Assembly: GCA_030446525.1 (NCBI GenBank)
Contig: JAUJNC010000067.1
Span: forward strand, 1-28,996
Source: Armatimonadaceae bacterium
GTDB lineage: Bacteria > Armatimonadota > Armatimonadia > Armatimonadales > Armatimonadaceae
Direction: 5' to 3'
DNA: 28,996 bases
The position numbers and the translations under genes are program-made. Numbering within the stretch: the first letter of the stretch is position 1; the number at the start of each line of letters is the position of its first letter. Below the pieces are notes generated by a model. That model saw only the letters and a list, made by a program, of their open reading frames with translations, made no database searches and was not told the origin of the DNA. Positions 1 through 9,900 of this stretch are shown here, piece by piece.

Positions 1-126
1 GAGGCCCGGCGCCTGCTGCTCCAACGGCACGCGCCGGACGGGCGGATTGTTACCTTAACCATTGGCCCCCCGACGGAAGCCGACGACGCTATTGCGCAGC
101 GCATTTTGGCCGGCCAGACGAAGTGA
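1..126 (+). CDS. C-terminal fragment of a small unidentified protein
   Basis: The window opens inside an open frame that ends at the TGA at 124-126, giving about 41 residues ending in AQRILAGQTK. No family can be named from this tail. Its stop overlaps the GTG start of the retropepsin-like gene (GTGA at 123-126), so the two are probably translationally coupled. Short proteins often precede clan AA aspartic protease-like genes in bacterial genomes, and such pairs sometimes look like toxin-antitoxin modules, but nothing in this fragment proves that role. Confidence 0.5.
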   Translation, partial: EARRLLLQRHAPDGRIVTLTIGPPTEADDAIAQRILAGQTK

Positions 127-488
127 TCCTGGGCGAAGTCCGCGACCGGCTGCCGCGCGTCGCACTCACCTTGACCGGTACGAGCGGCCCGGTTGTGGTC
201 GAATTTATCGTAGACACCGCCTTCGATGGCGAGATGAAGCTGCCTCCCGACCTCGTGCGGCAACTGGATACCGAGGACATGGGACGGGAAGTGCGTATGC
301 TCGCCAACGGTAGCCTCGTTGAGTGCTCCATTTGCCAGATCACGCTCGGCTGGAATGACGAGGAGCGCATCGTTGAGGTGTTGGTTCTCGAGGGCAGGCC
401 GCTCCTGGGCACCGTCCTGCTCGAAGGTTGGCACCTGGACATTGATTTGACCGCGGGCGGTCAGGTCGTGCTCGAACCACCTGTGTGA
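123..488 (+). CDS. Clan AA (retropepsin-like) aspartic protease family protein
   Basis: This 121-residue protein starts with GTG at 123. It carries VDTAFDGEMKLP at residues 30-41, the single active-site loop of bacterial clan AA aspartic protease-like proteins. Asp31 is the candidate catalytic residue. The hydrophobic-hydrophobic-Gly motif LLGTVLLEG follows near residues 93-101. The length is normal for a one-domain retropepsin that would work as a dimer. The canonical DTG/DSG triad is replaced by DTA-FDG, which is common in this bacterial group, so proteolytic activity is not assured. It overlaps the upstream small gene by four bases. The hairpin at 590-626 probably ends the transcript. The substrate is unknown. 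Confidence 0.75.
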   Translation: MILGEVRDRLPRVALTLTGTSGPVVVEFIVDTAFDGEMKLPPDLVRQLDTEDMGREVRMLANGSLVECSICQITLGWNDEERIVEVLVLEGRPLLGTVLLEGWHLDIDLTAGGQVVLEPPV

Positions 489-589
489 AAGCCAAAGCGC
501 TAGCGGTCTTTTCGCCCCATGAACCGGGCTGAGCCGCCCACCTGCCCGTAAGATTCGCTCGCCCCCACCCCTTTCTCGACCTGCCTCGC

Positions 590-626
590 GGCCGCAGAGA
601 GAAGTGATTGCTCTCTGCGGCCTTTT
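590..626 (+). terminator. Intrinsic terminator (12 bp perfect stem, T4 tail)
   Basis: The arms at 590-601 and 611-622 are perfectly complementary (GGCCGCAGAGAG and its reverse complement) around a 9-base loop, and TTTT follows on the + strand. This suits termination of the rightward retropepsin transcript ending at 488. It lies between convergent genes. On the - strand there is no T-run, so termination of the leftward gene here is less certain. Confidence 0.8.
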
Positions 627-779
627 GTCGCCAGCTACTCTGACAGGTGCAGGCCGGTAACTCTCGCCCAAAATCGGAGCATTTTTCGGCTTGCTTTGAA
701 ATGAGCTGCCGCCTGCTCGACGGTGAGTGGCTTCTGCTTCGCCCATTCCAATCCCCGGCGCGGCCCTGTAAGCAACCGC

Positions 780-1292
780 CTAGATACGCCGCTTCGTCCT
801 CATTGGGCACAGATTGCCAGCGGATCCCAGTCGGGGTAGGACCGAGGCGAACCAGTAGCTCTTTCGGCCGATACGCCTTCGGTCCACGTCCGGCAAAGAC
901 ATCCATACCAGAGACCGCACCTTGCTCTCCGCGACATTGAAGCCCATATAGTCGTCATTTACAAAAAGCCACTTGTGGTGGTAAATATAGGGATCAGCCA
1001 GTTGCCGGCGCAGTTCTGACCGTCTATCGCGGGAAATCGTCCAAATATCACCCACGGTCGGTTCCGGGCTGCTGTCGAAGTCGGGTGACTGGATGAACGA
1101 AACGGCGTCCGTCTTCAGATGGTATTTAACGATAGTATAGTTGAAGGCGGCAGGCAAATGCTTCTTGGCCTCCTGCACAGGAGTGCCAAGGAGATGCTCA
1201 TAATCTTGGTGAAGGTAGACTGCGCCGCCGATCTCTTTTCCGACGCTATATCGACGTGAGCGCGACGGCAGAGAAACCTGGCTCTTGGACAT
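780..1292 (-). CDS. Hypothetical protein divergent from the phosphorothioation-associated methyltransferase
   Basis: About 170 residues from the ATG at 1290-1292. I do not recognise a catalytic family. The protein is soluble and rich in aromatic and charged residues, including IGGAVYLHQDYEH near the N-terminus and LADPYIYHHKWLFVNDDYMG past the middle. It starts only 37 bp from the divergent methyltransferase gene, so the two probably share a regulatory region and function. The frame closes at 780. The adjacent frame then runs on to a TAG at 635-637 and encodes KPLTVEQAAAHFKASRKMLR, a plausible coding, helix-turn-helix-like stretch. The true C-terminus may therefore lie near 635 beyond a frameshift, or this may be a separate gene remnant. 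Confidence 0.6.
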   Translation of the reverse strand: MSKSQVSLPSRSRRYSVGKEIGGAVYLHQDYEHLLGTPVQEAKKHLPAAFNYTIVKYHLKTDAVSFIQSPDFDSSPEPTVGDIWTISRDRRSELRRQLADPYIYHHKWLFVNDDYMGFNVAESKVRSLVWMSLPDVDRRRIGRKSYWFASVLPRLGSAGNLCPMRTKRRI

Positions 1293-1329
1293 TGTCGCCC
1301 GCCTTCTAACGCTAGTAGAGCCTTTACCC

Positions 1330-2646
1330 ATGACACCAACTTCGAACGCCATCCAACGTCACAAGACTGCTATCCGCCGGCCTGGTTTCTCCCTACCCAT
1401 TAAATGTTTGCTCCGAGATGGTCTGCTCGATCGGTCGAAGGCACTCTTCGACTACGGTTGTGGTCATGGGCAGGACATCGAGCTCCTACGTGATCTAAAC
1501 ATCCCTTGTGAAGGCTGGGACCCGGTCCACCGACAACACGTTGAAAGGACGTCCGCAGACATCGTCAATCTAGGCTACGTAATCAACGTCATCGAGAACC
1601 CGTGTGAACGCACCGATGCTCTCTGCCAAGCCTGGCGTTTGTGCCAGCAGATACTCGTCGTTGCGGCTCAGCTCGATCTCGTAGCGCCCGATAAGGACCT
1701 ACCCGGCTTCAGTGACGGGGTTCTTACATCACGGGGTACGTTCCAAAAGTACTACACCCAGGCCGAACTACGCATGTACTTAGAGGAAAGCTTGAGTACA
1801 GATACAATCCCCGCAGCGCCCGGTGTTTTCTACGTTTTCAAGGATGAAATCGCAAAGCAGCTGTTCCTAGCGAACCGATACCGCCGTCGTGTCACCGTTC
1901 CGCCAAGGCGCGTCTCCAAGCTTCTGTTTGAGCAGAACAAAGATGCTCTCGAGCCATTCATGGAATTGCTAATCCAACTCGGACGCATTCCCGGCCAAGA
2001 AGAGTTTCCCGAGTCGGTAGAGCTTATCAACCGCTTTGGTTCCCTGAAGCGAGCATGGGCGCTCGTGCAGAGTGCTACTGATGTCGAGCCATGGAAAGCT
2101 ATCGCGAAGCGCCGGACCGAAGATTTGCTCGTCTATCTTGCCTTGGCTCGCTTCCATCACCGTCCGGCATTCTCCAAGTTGCCACTCGGTACGCAGCGCG
2201 ATGTGAAAGCATTCTTCGGGACCTACGAGAGAGCTTGCCAAGATGCGGACACTTTGCTCTTCAGGATAGGGGACGCGAACGCGATTGATGAGGCGTGTCA
2301 ACGCTCACAGGTTGGTCAGCTCGTCGAGAATGCTCTGCTCGTTCATCGAAGTGCGCTAGGCCAGCTAGAACCAGTGCTCCGGATCTATGAAGGATGCGCT
2401 CGTGCCTTATTAGGAGACCTGGAAGAGGCAGATATCGTGAAGCTCCATCGGTACTCAGGCAAAGTCTCGTATCTGTCCTATGGAGATTATGCAACGCACC
2501 CACATCCCGCTCTCAAGTATCGGATCAAAGTGGCACTTCACACCCTGTCCATCGACTTCTTCGATTATTCCGATTGCGCGGATCCGCCGATATTAGAAAG
2601 CAAGCACGGTCTTCTACCGCCCGACAAAATACCTATACCCATTTAG
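1330..2646 (+). CDS. DNA phosphorothioation-associated putative methyltransferase
   Basis: An intact 438-residue protein. The ATG at 1330 is preferred over the longer TTG frame because the family-like N-terminus (AIQRHKTAIRRPG) begins just after it. LFDYGCGHGQD at residues 39-49 is the glycine-rich SAM-binding motif of class I methyltransferases. GWDPVH and VNLGYVINVIEN follow. This combination matches the putative methyltransferases found sporadically beside dnd/phosphorothioation genes (TIGR04096 type, recognised from memory). Its target, DNA or otherwise, is not known. It is one of few genes in the left third without a frameshift. It is read away from the Ssp-like operon and separated from it by a MITE and an IS. 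Confidence 0.8.
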   Translation: MTPTSNAIQRHKTAIRRPGFSLPIKCLLRDGLLDRSKALFDYGCGHGQDIELLRDLNIPCEGWDPVHRQHVERTSADIVNLGYVINVIENPCERTDALCQAWRLCQQILVVAAQLDLVAPDKDLPGFSDGVLTSRGTFQKYYTQAELRMYLEESLSTDTIPAAPGVFYVFKDEIAKQLFLANRYRRRVTVPPRRVSKLLFEQNKDALEPFMELLIQLGRIPGQEEFPESVELINRFGSLKRAWALVQSATDVEPWKAIAKRRTEDLLVYLALARFHHRPAFSKLPLGTQRDVKAFFGTYERACQDADTLLFRIGDANAIDEACQRSQVGQLVENALLVHRSALGQLEPVLRIYEGCARALLGDLEEADIVKLHRYSGKVSYLSYGDYATHPHPALKYRIKVALHTLSIDFFDYSDCADPPILESKHGLLPPDKIPIPI

Positions 2647-3009
2647 TCACTTGGTGGCTCATTTGTCGCGGCGATTGCCATTCGTGTCTCCGAGCTCAAT
2701 GAGCAGAGCTTGGGACATCTACGATAAGTAAAACATAATATTAATCTGTACAAATATAATTTTAGCCAATATTATAACTTAGTTAAAATATGTCTTAATT
2801 GGCGCTGTTACGTTAGAGATAATATCTGGTTGTCACATCGCCATTGAATACCATGCAGGCGTGATTGCGCTGCCACTCACCTTCACGACATATTCATTTC
2901 GACAAATTCAGGAGTCGATGGCGTGCGCAATGCAATACCTTCGTTTCAACGTCTTCACGCGGTTATCCATTAATTCTGGCAGAGATTAAGGCGGCGCGCT
3001 ACCGGGATT
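2647..3009. other. Gene-free gap with an AT-rich stretch
   Basis: No convincing gene lies here. Roughly 2715-2825 is strikingly AT-rich, with runs such as taatattaatctg and tataattttagcc, unlike the rest of the window. It could be a promoter-rich relic or a junction of horizontally acquired DNA. I see no tRNA, no direct-repeat array and no hairpin followed by a T-run. Confidence 0.5.
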
Positions 3010-3011
3010 TA

Positions 3012-3232
3012 GAGGGTGTTATGAACTTTTCTGCTCTATCTGCTGTTAGCAGCTGGGGCATTTTTAGCCTGATCGCTAGGCTGAGCAACCGTACAATTCT
3101 GGTTCTACGCTCTACGCGACGCTGATTATTTGTCATTTAAATCGGAACAGCAGAAATCGTTTCGCAACGCTGTTTTCTGCCTTTTCTGCGTCGTTGTGAC
3201 AAAATGCAAAAAACCGAGTTCATAACACCGTC
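3012..3232. repeat. MITE-like element, 221 bp, with 16 bp terminal inverted repeats and TA duplication
   Basis: The left end at 3012-3027 reads GAGGGTGTTATGAACT. The right end at 3217-3232 is the reverse complement of GACGGTGTTATGAACT, so 15 of 16 bases match. TA dinucleotides flank both ends (3010-3011 and 3233-3234), as expected from TA-target insertion by Tc1/mariner-IS630 type or some IS5-type transposases. The interior has no credible coding capacity for a transposase, so it would be non-autonomous. This short element is distinct from the IS that begins about 85 bp to the right. Confidence 0.7.
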
Positions 3233-3317
3233 TAGGTGATTGGCGAGGCGAGCGCAAACTCCACCTGGATCATTTGTTTGGCCGACGTAAAGAACGTGGT
3301 TTTGCTTAGAGCAGCGC

Positions 3318-4366
3318 GATGGCTTTGTTGCATAAACCGTTAGCAGCCGAGCGCAGTACTTTCTCCATCTGCCTGCTCAAGTTATGGGGTTTCAGTATGC
3401 CACCTTGTTCAGAGCCGCGCAACGCACCAGCGCCTGCAACCCTGAGCGGCGAGATGACGTGCCGACACAGCGGCTCCGAAAAGCGTCTTCATCCGAAACA
3501 TGCCCGTCTCGCCAGGCTGCGCCGGTGATAGCCCGATGCCGCTTTCCACTGCCTGCGCCCCCATCGCCCGCAGGTTCTCGTCGCGTGGCAGGGGGGCGGG
3601 GCAGTTGCCGTGCTGCCAGATGACCGCATCCTTGCGGGGCGGGATGGTCGCCCGGTTCGCGTTCTCAATACGCATAGCGTTTCTTCCAGTCATAGTCGCC
3701 GTCGGCCGACACCTGCCCCACCGGATTCTGCACCTGATCGAGCAAGGCGGACAGCATCGCCCCATCGGCACGCCGCCTTCGGTCAAAGCCGCCGCCACGA
3801 TCTCGCCGGTGGCTTCATCGATACCCAGGTGCAGTTTTCGCCAGGTGCACCTTCTGGCGCACCTTCCATTCCTTCGCCGAAAACCTTCAGGCCCGTCGAG
3901 TCGATGACCACATGCAACGGCTCATCTTCTCTGTGGCAGCGCCGCCGCCAGGTTCTGACGGCGGCGGCTGAGCGCGCCGTAGTTGATACCGGCAACGCCA
4001 GCCTTAGCATCGAAACGATCGAGCCGAGCATCCCCTGCGCGGCCCGCAGCGGCAGATGGTAGACGGCGGCAAGCGTCAGCGCGCAGACAATGGCCGTGTC
4101 ACTGTAGGTCTTCGGGGCGCCACGTTTTCCGGTGCGCTCTGATGGTGCCAGGTGGCGATGGCTTTCCTCATCGAACCAGAGGGTCAGACTTCCCGCCGGA
4201 TGAGAGCCGCGTTATACTGATTCCAGTTACGGATGCGGTACGAGCACTTAGCGGTGCTCGGCTTGTTTTTCTTGTTCTTCACACCCAAGTATACAAGCAG
4301 ACCGCGTCCGTAACTACTCTCCTTAGCGGCCAGGCGCTGACTCAGCTATTTCTGCAACAAACAAGG
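3318..4366 (-). mobile_element. Decayed IS5-family insertion sequence
   Basis: About 1.05 kb carrying a broken leftward transposase. The left end begins at or just before GGCTTTGTTGCATAAA (3321-3336), a terminal sequence typical of IS5/IS903-type elements. The right end near 4349-4366 contains TTTCTGCAACAAAC, an imperfect inverted copy of the same TTGTTGCA core. I could not identify a clean target-site duplication. The element sits just downstream of the last gene of the Ssp-like operon. Confidence 0.7.
3392..4282 (-). pseudogene. IS5-family DDE transposase, frameshifted
   Basis: Read leftward from a likely GTG at 4280-4282 to a TGA at 3392-3394, joined over at least three frames. Recognisable pieces in order are IRNWNQYNAALIRR, then GSLTLWFDEE, then GAPKTYSDTAIVCALTLAAV, then HVVIDSTGLKVFGEG (with the first catalytic Asp), then a Trp-Arg-Lys-Leu region near the second Asp. 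The C-terminus has RDENLRAM and ETGMFRMKTLFG, which retain the Glu and Lys of the Y-R-E-K signature. The gene is too damaged in this sequence to give an active enzyme unless the indels are sequencing errors. Confidence 0.75.
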
Positions 4367-4433
4367 ATGTAGACATAAGACGAAGGCCCGGCGAAGGCGC
4401 GACGAATCGAAATGTTGAGAACGCCTTCACGCA

Positions 4434-6130
4434 CTACCGCACCTCGTCTCCTGTCTCGTCGTGCGGCAACTGGTCAGCAATGTCACGACACATCTGGGCT
4501 AGGAATCGAGGCGACGCGCCGGTGCTCTCTCAAGATGTGTTCGATAACTTTGCGATCATATTTTTGCAAATTCCGCTCCACGTACAATTCCGCAGCGGCA
4601 AACTGAAGTAGCAGAAGGTCAAATAAAATGCTGCCGTTGTTGGCGTTATCTTGATATATAGTTTGCGCAAAGCGATGAACCTCGTTGATACGAACACAGT
4701 TCTTGTTCACGCATCAAAGTATGGCTCTATATAGCGCATGTGTCTTCAATACGGTCCACACGGAAGATTCGGTCGTTTGGTCCGGCGTGCTCGCCTCGGA
4801 CTACGGTTTTACCGGACTCTGACGAGCGGCTGCAGCAAATCGCTCTTCCTGCTCTTCAAGGGATTTGACGCTCACGCTCCTGTCTCTCATGAAACGCTGC
4901 TTCCGTGTCAGATGCACCGGGTAATTCCTCTGGTGTTTCGGCCTGTTCCGCAAGTCGGTTCACAGTTCCGATGCTATCAGCAAGTTCGCGCCGTTTCTTT
5001 TCTTTTCGCCAGCGTGCTTCCACGCCCTTTGCTTTTACGCTTATAAGCCGCTGATAGATCGTTCAGGGTTTTGTACGCATCATCTGACAGCATGATTTGC
5101 GATTTCTTGACGTCAATATTAATTACATCGTCGGCAGTGGCGTCGAGGAGGATACGTCCGCGAAACGAATAAAAATCGTTATCTTGCGGGATAATAGGCG
5201 TCCCTGTGCCTGCGAACCGTTCTGCCCAAGAGAGCAAACGCTTATTTCGATACGCATAAAATCCGTAGTTGCCAGCATCGATTCGATACCTGTCGCGGAT
5301 TTCTTCTGTTTACCCTCGCCATCTATGTCAAATGTGGGTGCGGCAGTTGTGTCGACGATGGCTAGAACATTGCGCTCCGCATCAAGCGTTATAAAGTCTG
5401 GGTCTGGAATCCACCGTGTTTGGCGTCCGTCCCAGTTGTTTTCATCAGTTTGCCGTTGACTTCAGCTTCTTTGTAACAGCGCGTCGAGTGGTTCGCACAT
5501 GTAGCCATCGATTTGGATAACAACAGACTTCTCGTGCATGAAGTAGTAGTAGATCTGATACGCTGTTGCAGTTCGTCCACGGTAGATTTTATTGACGGGT
5601 GATTACTCTTACGGATATCGGTAATACGAACAATGGTCCGCGCCCCTCAGTAAGGTACTCCGCGATTAATGTATCGTCTTTTCTGACAATTCCATACATC
5701 CGCGCCATACTGTCCACGAGCGCGTACCTCAGGCAGCGAGACGCGATACTTAATGAATGGACTACTTCCTGTTCGACGAAACGATTTCCAGAGTCTCACC
5801 TTGTGAGAACGAAGCGGATTTGAGACCGAGTCCGAACTTGGACAGGCTATCAGGCGTATAGTGCAGATCAGATGAACTCCAGCTTTAGAGCATCTTTGAT
5901 GCCCGCCTCGCCCATGCCTTTGCCATCGTCGATAATCAGATACTCCTTGACATTATCCTTCCGGGCATCACTGATGTCTCTTTCGCGCGTGATTTCCACC
6001 GTGATGTGCTTGGCATCAGCGTTCACAGAATTATCCATGATGTCAGTAATCGCGGCGGGTGGCGTGTACCCGATCCGGCTCAACCCCTCGCAAATGCGAC
6101 CTGCGTCCATATCAGCGGTTCAAAAGCCAT
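4434..6130 (-). CDS. GHKL (HATPase_c_3-like) ATP-binding protein, frameshifted; last gene of the Ssp-like operon
   Basis: About 565 codons joined over several frames, from the ATG at 6128-6130 (GAGG ten bases upstream) to a TAG at 4434-4436. An ATG at 6110 is an alternative start. The N-terminal domain has all three Bergerat-fold boxes: ITDIMDNSVNADAKH (N box), IIDDGKGM (G1, Asp-x-Gly-x-Gly) and KFGLGLKSASFSQG (G2). This makes it a GHKL ATPase of the Hsp90/MutL/MORC type rather than a histidine kinase, since no His-phosphotransfer domain is seen. Later segments include SWAERFAGTGTPIIPQDNDF and a charged helical stretch. The C-terminus ends IADQLPHDETGDEVR. It follows the PAPS-reductase gene by about 75 bp. 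The base composition is clearly more AT-rich than in the core genes. The role in the system is inferred only from position. Confidence 0.7.
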
Positions 6131-6205
6131 TCTTGTATGTCCTCGTTAGCTCACAAGTTACAAATCATACACGGCTGAGTATCGTCCTCATCACTAAGAA
6201 CTTCT

Positions 6206-6981
6206 TCAAATATCAATAATCGTGCAGGCTTTTTCTCGTGCCATTGCTTCCTTATGCGCCGCTTTGATTTGTGCGACGCGCTCCGGTTGTTCTAACTCGT
6301 CTAAACTTTCACTTTGCGACCAGGTATATCGTTTGGTCTCGCCAGTAAAAGGGTCAACTTCTGTTTTTTTTCGTATTGTTTTGCCTGTAGAGGCCGGGAT
6401 GACGCTCCTTAAGACCAACCCACTCCGCTTTGCGCTGGAAAAAGCAGAAGTAGCAACCTGAACGAGTCCGCTAACTCGTAGTACTTCGGCAGTCCAACAC
6501 CAGCTTCTTCAAGAATTCGATAAACGTCATCTTTGCCGATTCCTGCTTCCTTAAAGGGGTAAACGGCTTCAATGTTCGGCTTGTAGAGAGATATAGCCGT
6601 CACGGTCTTCGCCAGCACGGATGGCGACATACGATTTCACGTGGCATCCAGCAAATTCGTTTTCGATCCACTCCTCGAACGGCTTTACTTTAGCATTGCC
6701 GTGCACCAACGCATCGGCGATGGTAGATAATTACTGTAGACCTTGAGATAGTGGCTAAATGGCCTGTCTGGGGTTGAGGCGTATGATGGGCTTCCGAGAT
6801 ATGTTTCGAGGGAGCTAAGGTACTCGTACGTTCCTCAAGCTCCTCACCGGTGTCGCAGTAATAGTGCATGTCCGGCACGCGGCCACGCATGTACACAGCA
6901 AGGGCATAGCCTGTCTTTGCCGCCCGATATGCCGAGCACGTGAACGACCCGCTGCTCTTTACCGCCCGTTGGTTCAGTCAT
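6206..6981 (-). CDS. PAPS reductase/DndC-SspD-type ATP pyrophosphatase, frameshifted
   Basis: About 258 codons, joined over frames from the ATG at 6979-6981 to TGA at 6206. Near the N-terminus is VVHVLGISGGKD, the PP-loop (SGGKDS-type) that binds ATP in PAPS reductases and in the phosphorothioation enzymes DndC and SspD. Then come MRGRVPDMHYYCDTGEE, KPNIEAVYPFKEAGIGKDDV and GVGLPKYYE. In a shifted frame a cysteine-rich segment equivalent to SGCYFCFFQRK is readable; it is expected to bind an iron-sulfur cluster or zinc. The C-terminus is EVDPFTGETKRYTW through REKACTIIDI. Its start overlaps the stop of the ATPase gene (ATGACTGA), indicating tight coupling. In Ssp/Dnd systems this enzyme activates DNA for sulfur insertion. 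Assimilatory sulfate reduction is less likely in this context. Confidence 0.75.
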
Positions 6982-9900
6982 CTTGCGCCTCCTGCAGTAC
7001 CTGCTGCGCCACCTGCCCGATGACGGCGACACGCACTTCTTTAGGTTTACCCTTCGTCACGGCTTCAAACATGTGGAGGAATGCCTGGGTCAACTCACTA
7101 ATCTTGTCCTTCTCGACTTGGGCATGACCACGATACCACGTGCTTCTTCTTCGCCTGTATCTAGCGTGACGGCGAGGCGCATCCCCGTCTGAGCTTCATT
7201 ACCAACCTTTGTTTCTTCTCAAACAGCAGAAGCTCGGAATGTTGGAATGCGGAGACGGCGGGAGCAAATTGGCGAACCGCTCTTCCTCCACATCGCTCCA
7301 GGCTGATGGCGGGCGGCTTAGCACGCCCGCCTGGCGACAGATTCCAGCCACTTGCGGTGCTCCAACGTCTCATCGGCAGCGCGGAGCACGAATGCTTTGA
7401 GACGCGGCTCGGTAGCAAAGGGCAGGATGGCTGCGGCGCGCGCCTTGAGCTGTTCCAGTCATCCACACCGAACGCTTCGCAAAGAGCGCGTTCGAGGGCG
7501 CGTCAACATTGTATCGTACGCGCCGACGACGGCATTCATGGTTCGATTCCAGCGATCGAAGAATCGTTCTACGTTTTTGTCATCGGGTTCCTCTAGCACG
7601 TATGGCCGCGCGCCAAGCTTCGGGGGTATGTGCTCTAACTGTTGTTGTTCGGGCTCTTTACCCTCCTTAAACACGTCGCGCAAGGCTTGCGCCTCCACGC
7701 TGAGCTTTCGCGTCTTGACGGTATATTCGGGCAACCGGTTGAACTGACGGTACAACTCGCGGATCACGTTGACTAGAGTGGGTTCTGCACCATTGCGCAA
7801 CAGCCCGCGGGCGAAGCGGTCCAAAACAGCCCGACGCTCTCCAGCGACTCGACATCCTTGCAGAGCGTAATCCTCTGGCCGCTTGATCATGCGCTCGAAG
7901 GTCGCTGTATTCAGCTCCGTAACAAATCGACCCTCTTCGTAAACGACAACTTCGTTCTCGTGATGGAGGAGAACAGCGCAAAGCAGAACTGGGATCAGGC
8001 CATCGGCTAAGCCGTAGGGGCGGCCATGGAGGCGGGCATTTAGCTCAGTGAGTGGCCGGACCTCCAAAGTACCAGAGAAAAGAAACTTTTCGATCGCGCC
8101 CCACACCTGGGCAAGCGCGGGATTATTGGTCGGATCTGGCGGAAGCAGGCCGTATCTCTCGGAGTCAACACGCCGATGGATGCCGGTACTTTCCAGGACC
8201 GATGCGTACATGCTGGCCTCCGGTGGAAAACCTTCGATACCGAGACGCTGTGCGCACCGCCGTTCGATCATGCCCTCAATCAGGTTGCGCCGCGCCGCCA
8301 CAGCTGCGGACGACAACTGCCGCCGGTTGATCAGTTCGTTGCGCAGGTGTGGTGTGTAAGGATACGCCTCATTGCAGGCTCGTGAGACGAGCGCCTGCAA
8401 CTGCCGGTATGAACCGAGCGAGACGCGCTGACCACCGTGAAACCAGACACCGCTCTCCTCCGCCGCGCTCCGCGGACGCAGCAGGCGCTCCCATTCGGCG
8501 CTGAAGGCGTTCATGGCATCCAAGAGTCGCTCGCGCACCTCGCGCGTGGCCACGCGATCGTTGCGCAGTTCCGGCGTGTTGTCCTGAACCCACAGCAGGC
8601 TCTCGACTTCCGTAGCAGACTCATGCAGCGCGGGTGTCTCCACATTGACGCCAACGATCACCTCGGGACGCGACGACAGCAGCGCGTGTGCTGTCTCCTC
8701 CACGGCGGCAACCTCGCTCGAATCGGACGCCAGGCAGAGCAGCAGCAGGCCGTCGGAGCCGTCGTGGCCGGCGCGCACCTCCGCTTCCAGCGTTGCGGGA
8801 CGACAGCAGCGAACCTCGAAGAAGCGCAGCGTACCCGTCTCGTAGGAGTGTCGGCGGGCGACGAGTGGCGGCGTTGCGCCCAGCCGGTGCGCCATTTTGA
8901 CGCTATCGGTACCCTGCGTCAGGTAGGCGCGCGCCTCGCGTAGCCGCGCATCGATGTCAACGTCACTGCCCTCGTAGAGGCGGTACGCTTTCTTGAAACG
9001 GCGATAGGTGACCAGTGCCTCCGCTTCGAGCGCTTCGAGAGCCACCTCAACGTCGTGCGGCGTCACGCCGTCCCCACTGAGCGCAAAGACGAGCGTTTCC
9101 TGCGACGGCAGCACCCGCGTCTGATCGCCCAAAATAAAGAGCAGGCCTATGGTTTTCACGAGGCGAGCGTGAAGCGGGGCGCGGTCCCGCAGGCGGTGCA
9201 ACGCCTCCTCCGCCTCGCTCCACAGCTTCGCGGTCGCGTGGGAATACAACGAAGAGCCGAGCGCCCGCACCACGTAGTCGTACAAATGATCGGGACAGAG
9301 AAGCGGTGTCTGTGTTGGCGAAAGAACGTGTTGTCGCAGGAATTCCTGAAAGCCGTGCGGCTCCTCCGAAGATAGGAATGAGAACAGCGACCGCTCGTTC
9401 TGCCCGAACCTGCGGAACAGGTGCGGCAGAATAAGCGCTGTCAGTGGGTGCAGCGGGTAGACCCGCCGCAGTAAGTCGCGGAACTCCGCCGCCGACAGCG
9501 CATGCGGTGTGAGCCGCAGCCGCCGGCACGCTTCCATCTGTGTCTCGATAGTGTTGGCAAGCCAGGCATCCGCGTACGCATTCTCCTCTTGGCCGATTGC
9601 TTGACCGAGCAGCCGCAGCGTCTCCTCCGGGCTATCGCCGAACGGGATATCGACAAAGCGCCCCTGGACCTTCTGCCACTCCACCCGCTGCGCGCTACTG
9701 AGCCGGTGCGCATACTCCTCGAACGCTTGGTGAAGAATCGTGATGAGCACGACAGGATTCTCACGGCTGCGCGTTGCCTGCTCCGCCATCTCCTGCAGAA
9801 CCTGCATGTCGCCCTGCTCCGGATGCAGTGCCGCGTACTCCAGGAACTTGCCCATCTCATCCACAAGAATAATTAGCCCAGCGCAGCCCACCAGGTACCG

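Noticed and set aside
4483..4710. Possible independent small gene (NKNCVRINEVHRFAQTIYQD)
   Set aside because: It continues the GHKL ATPase after a frameshift and leads into that protein's C-terminus, so it is not a separate gene.
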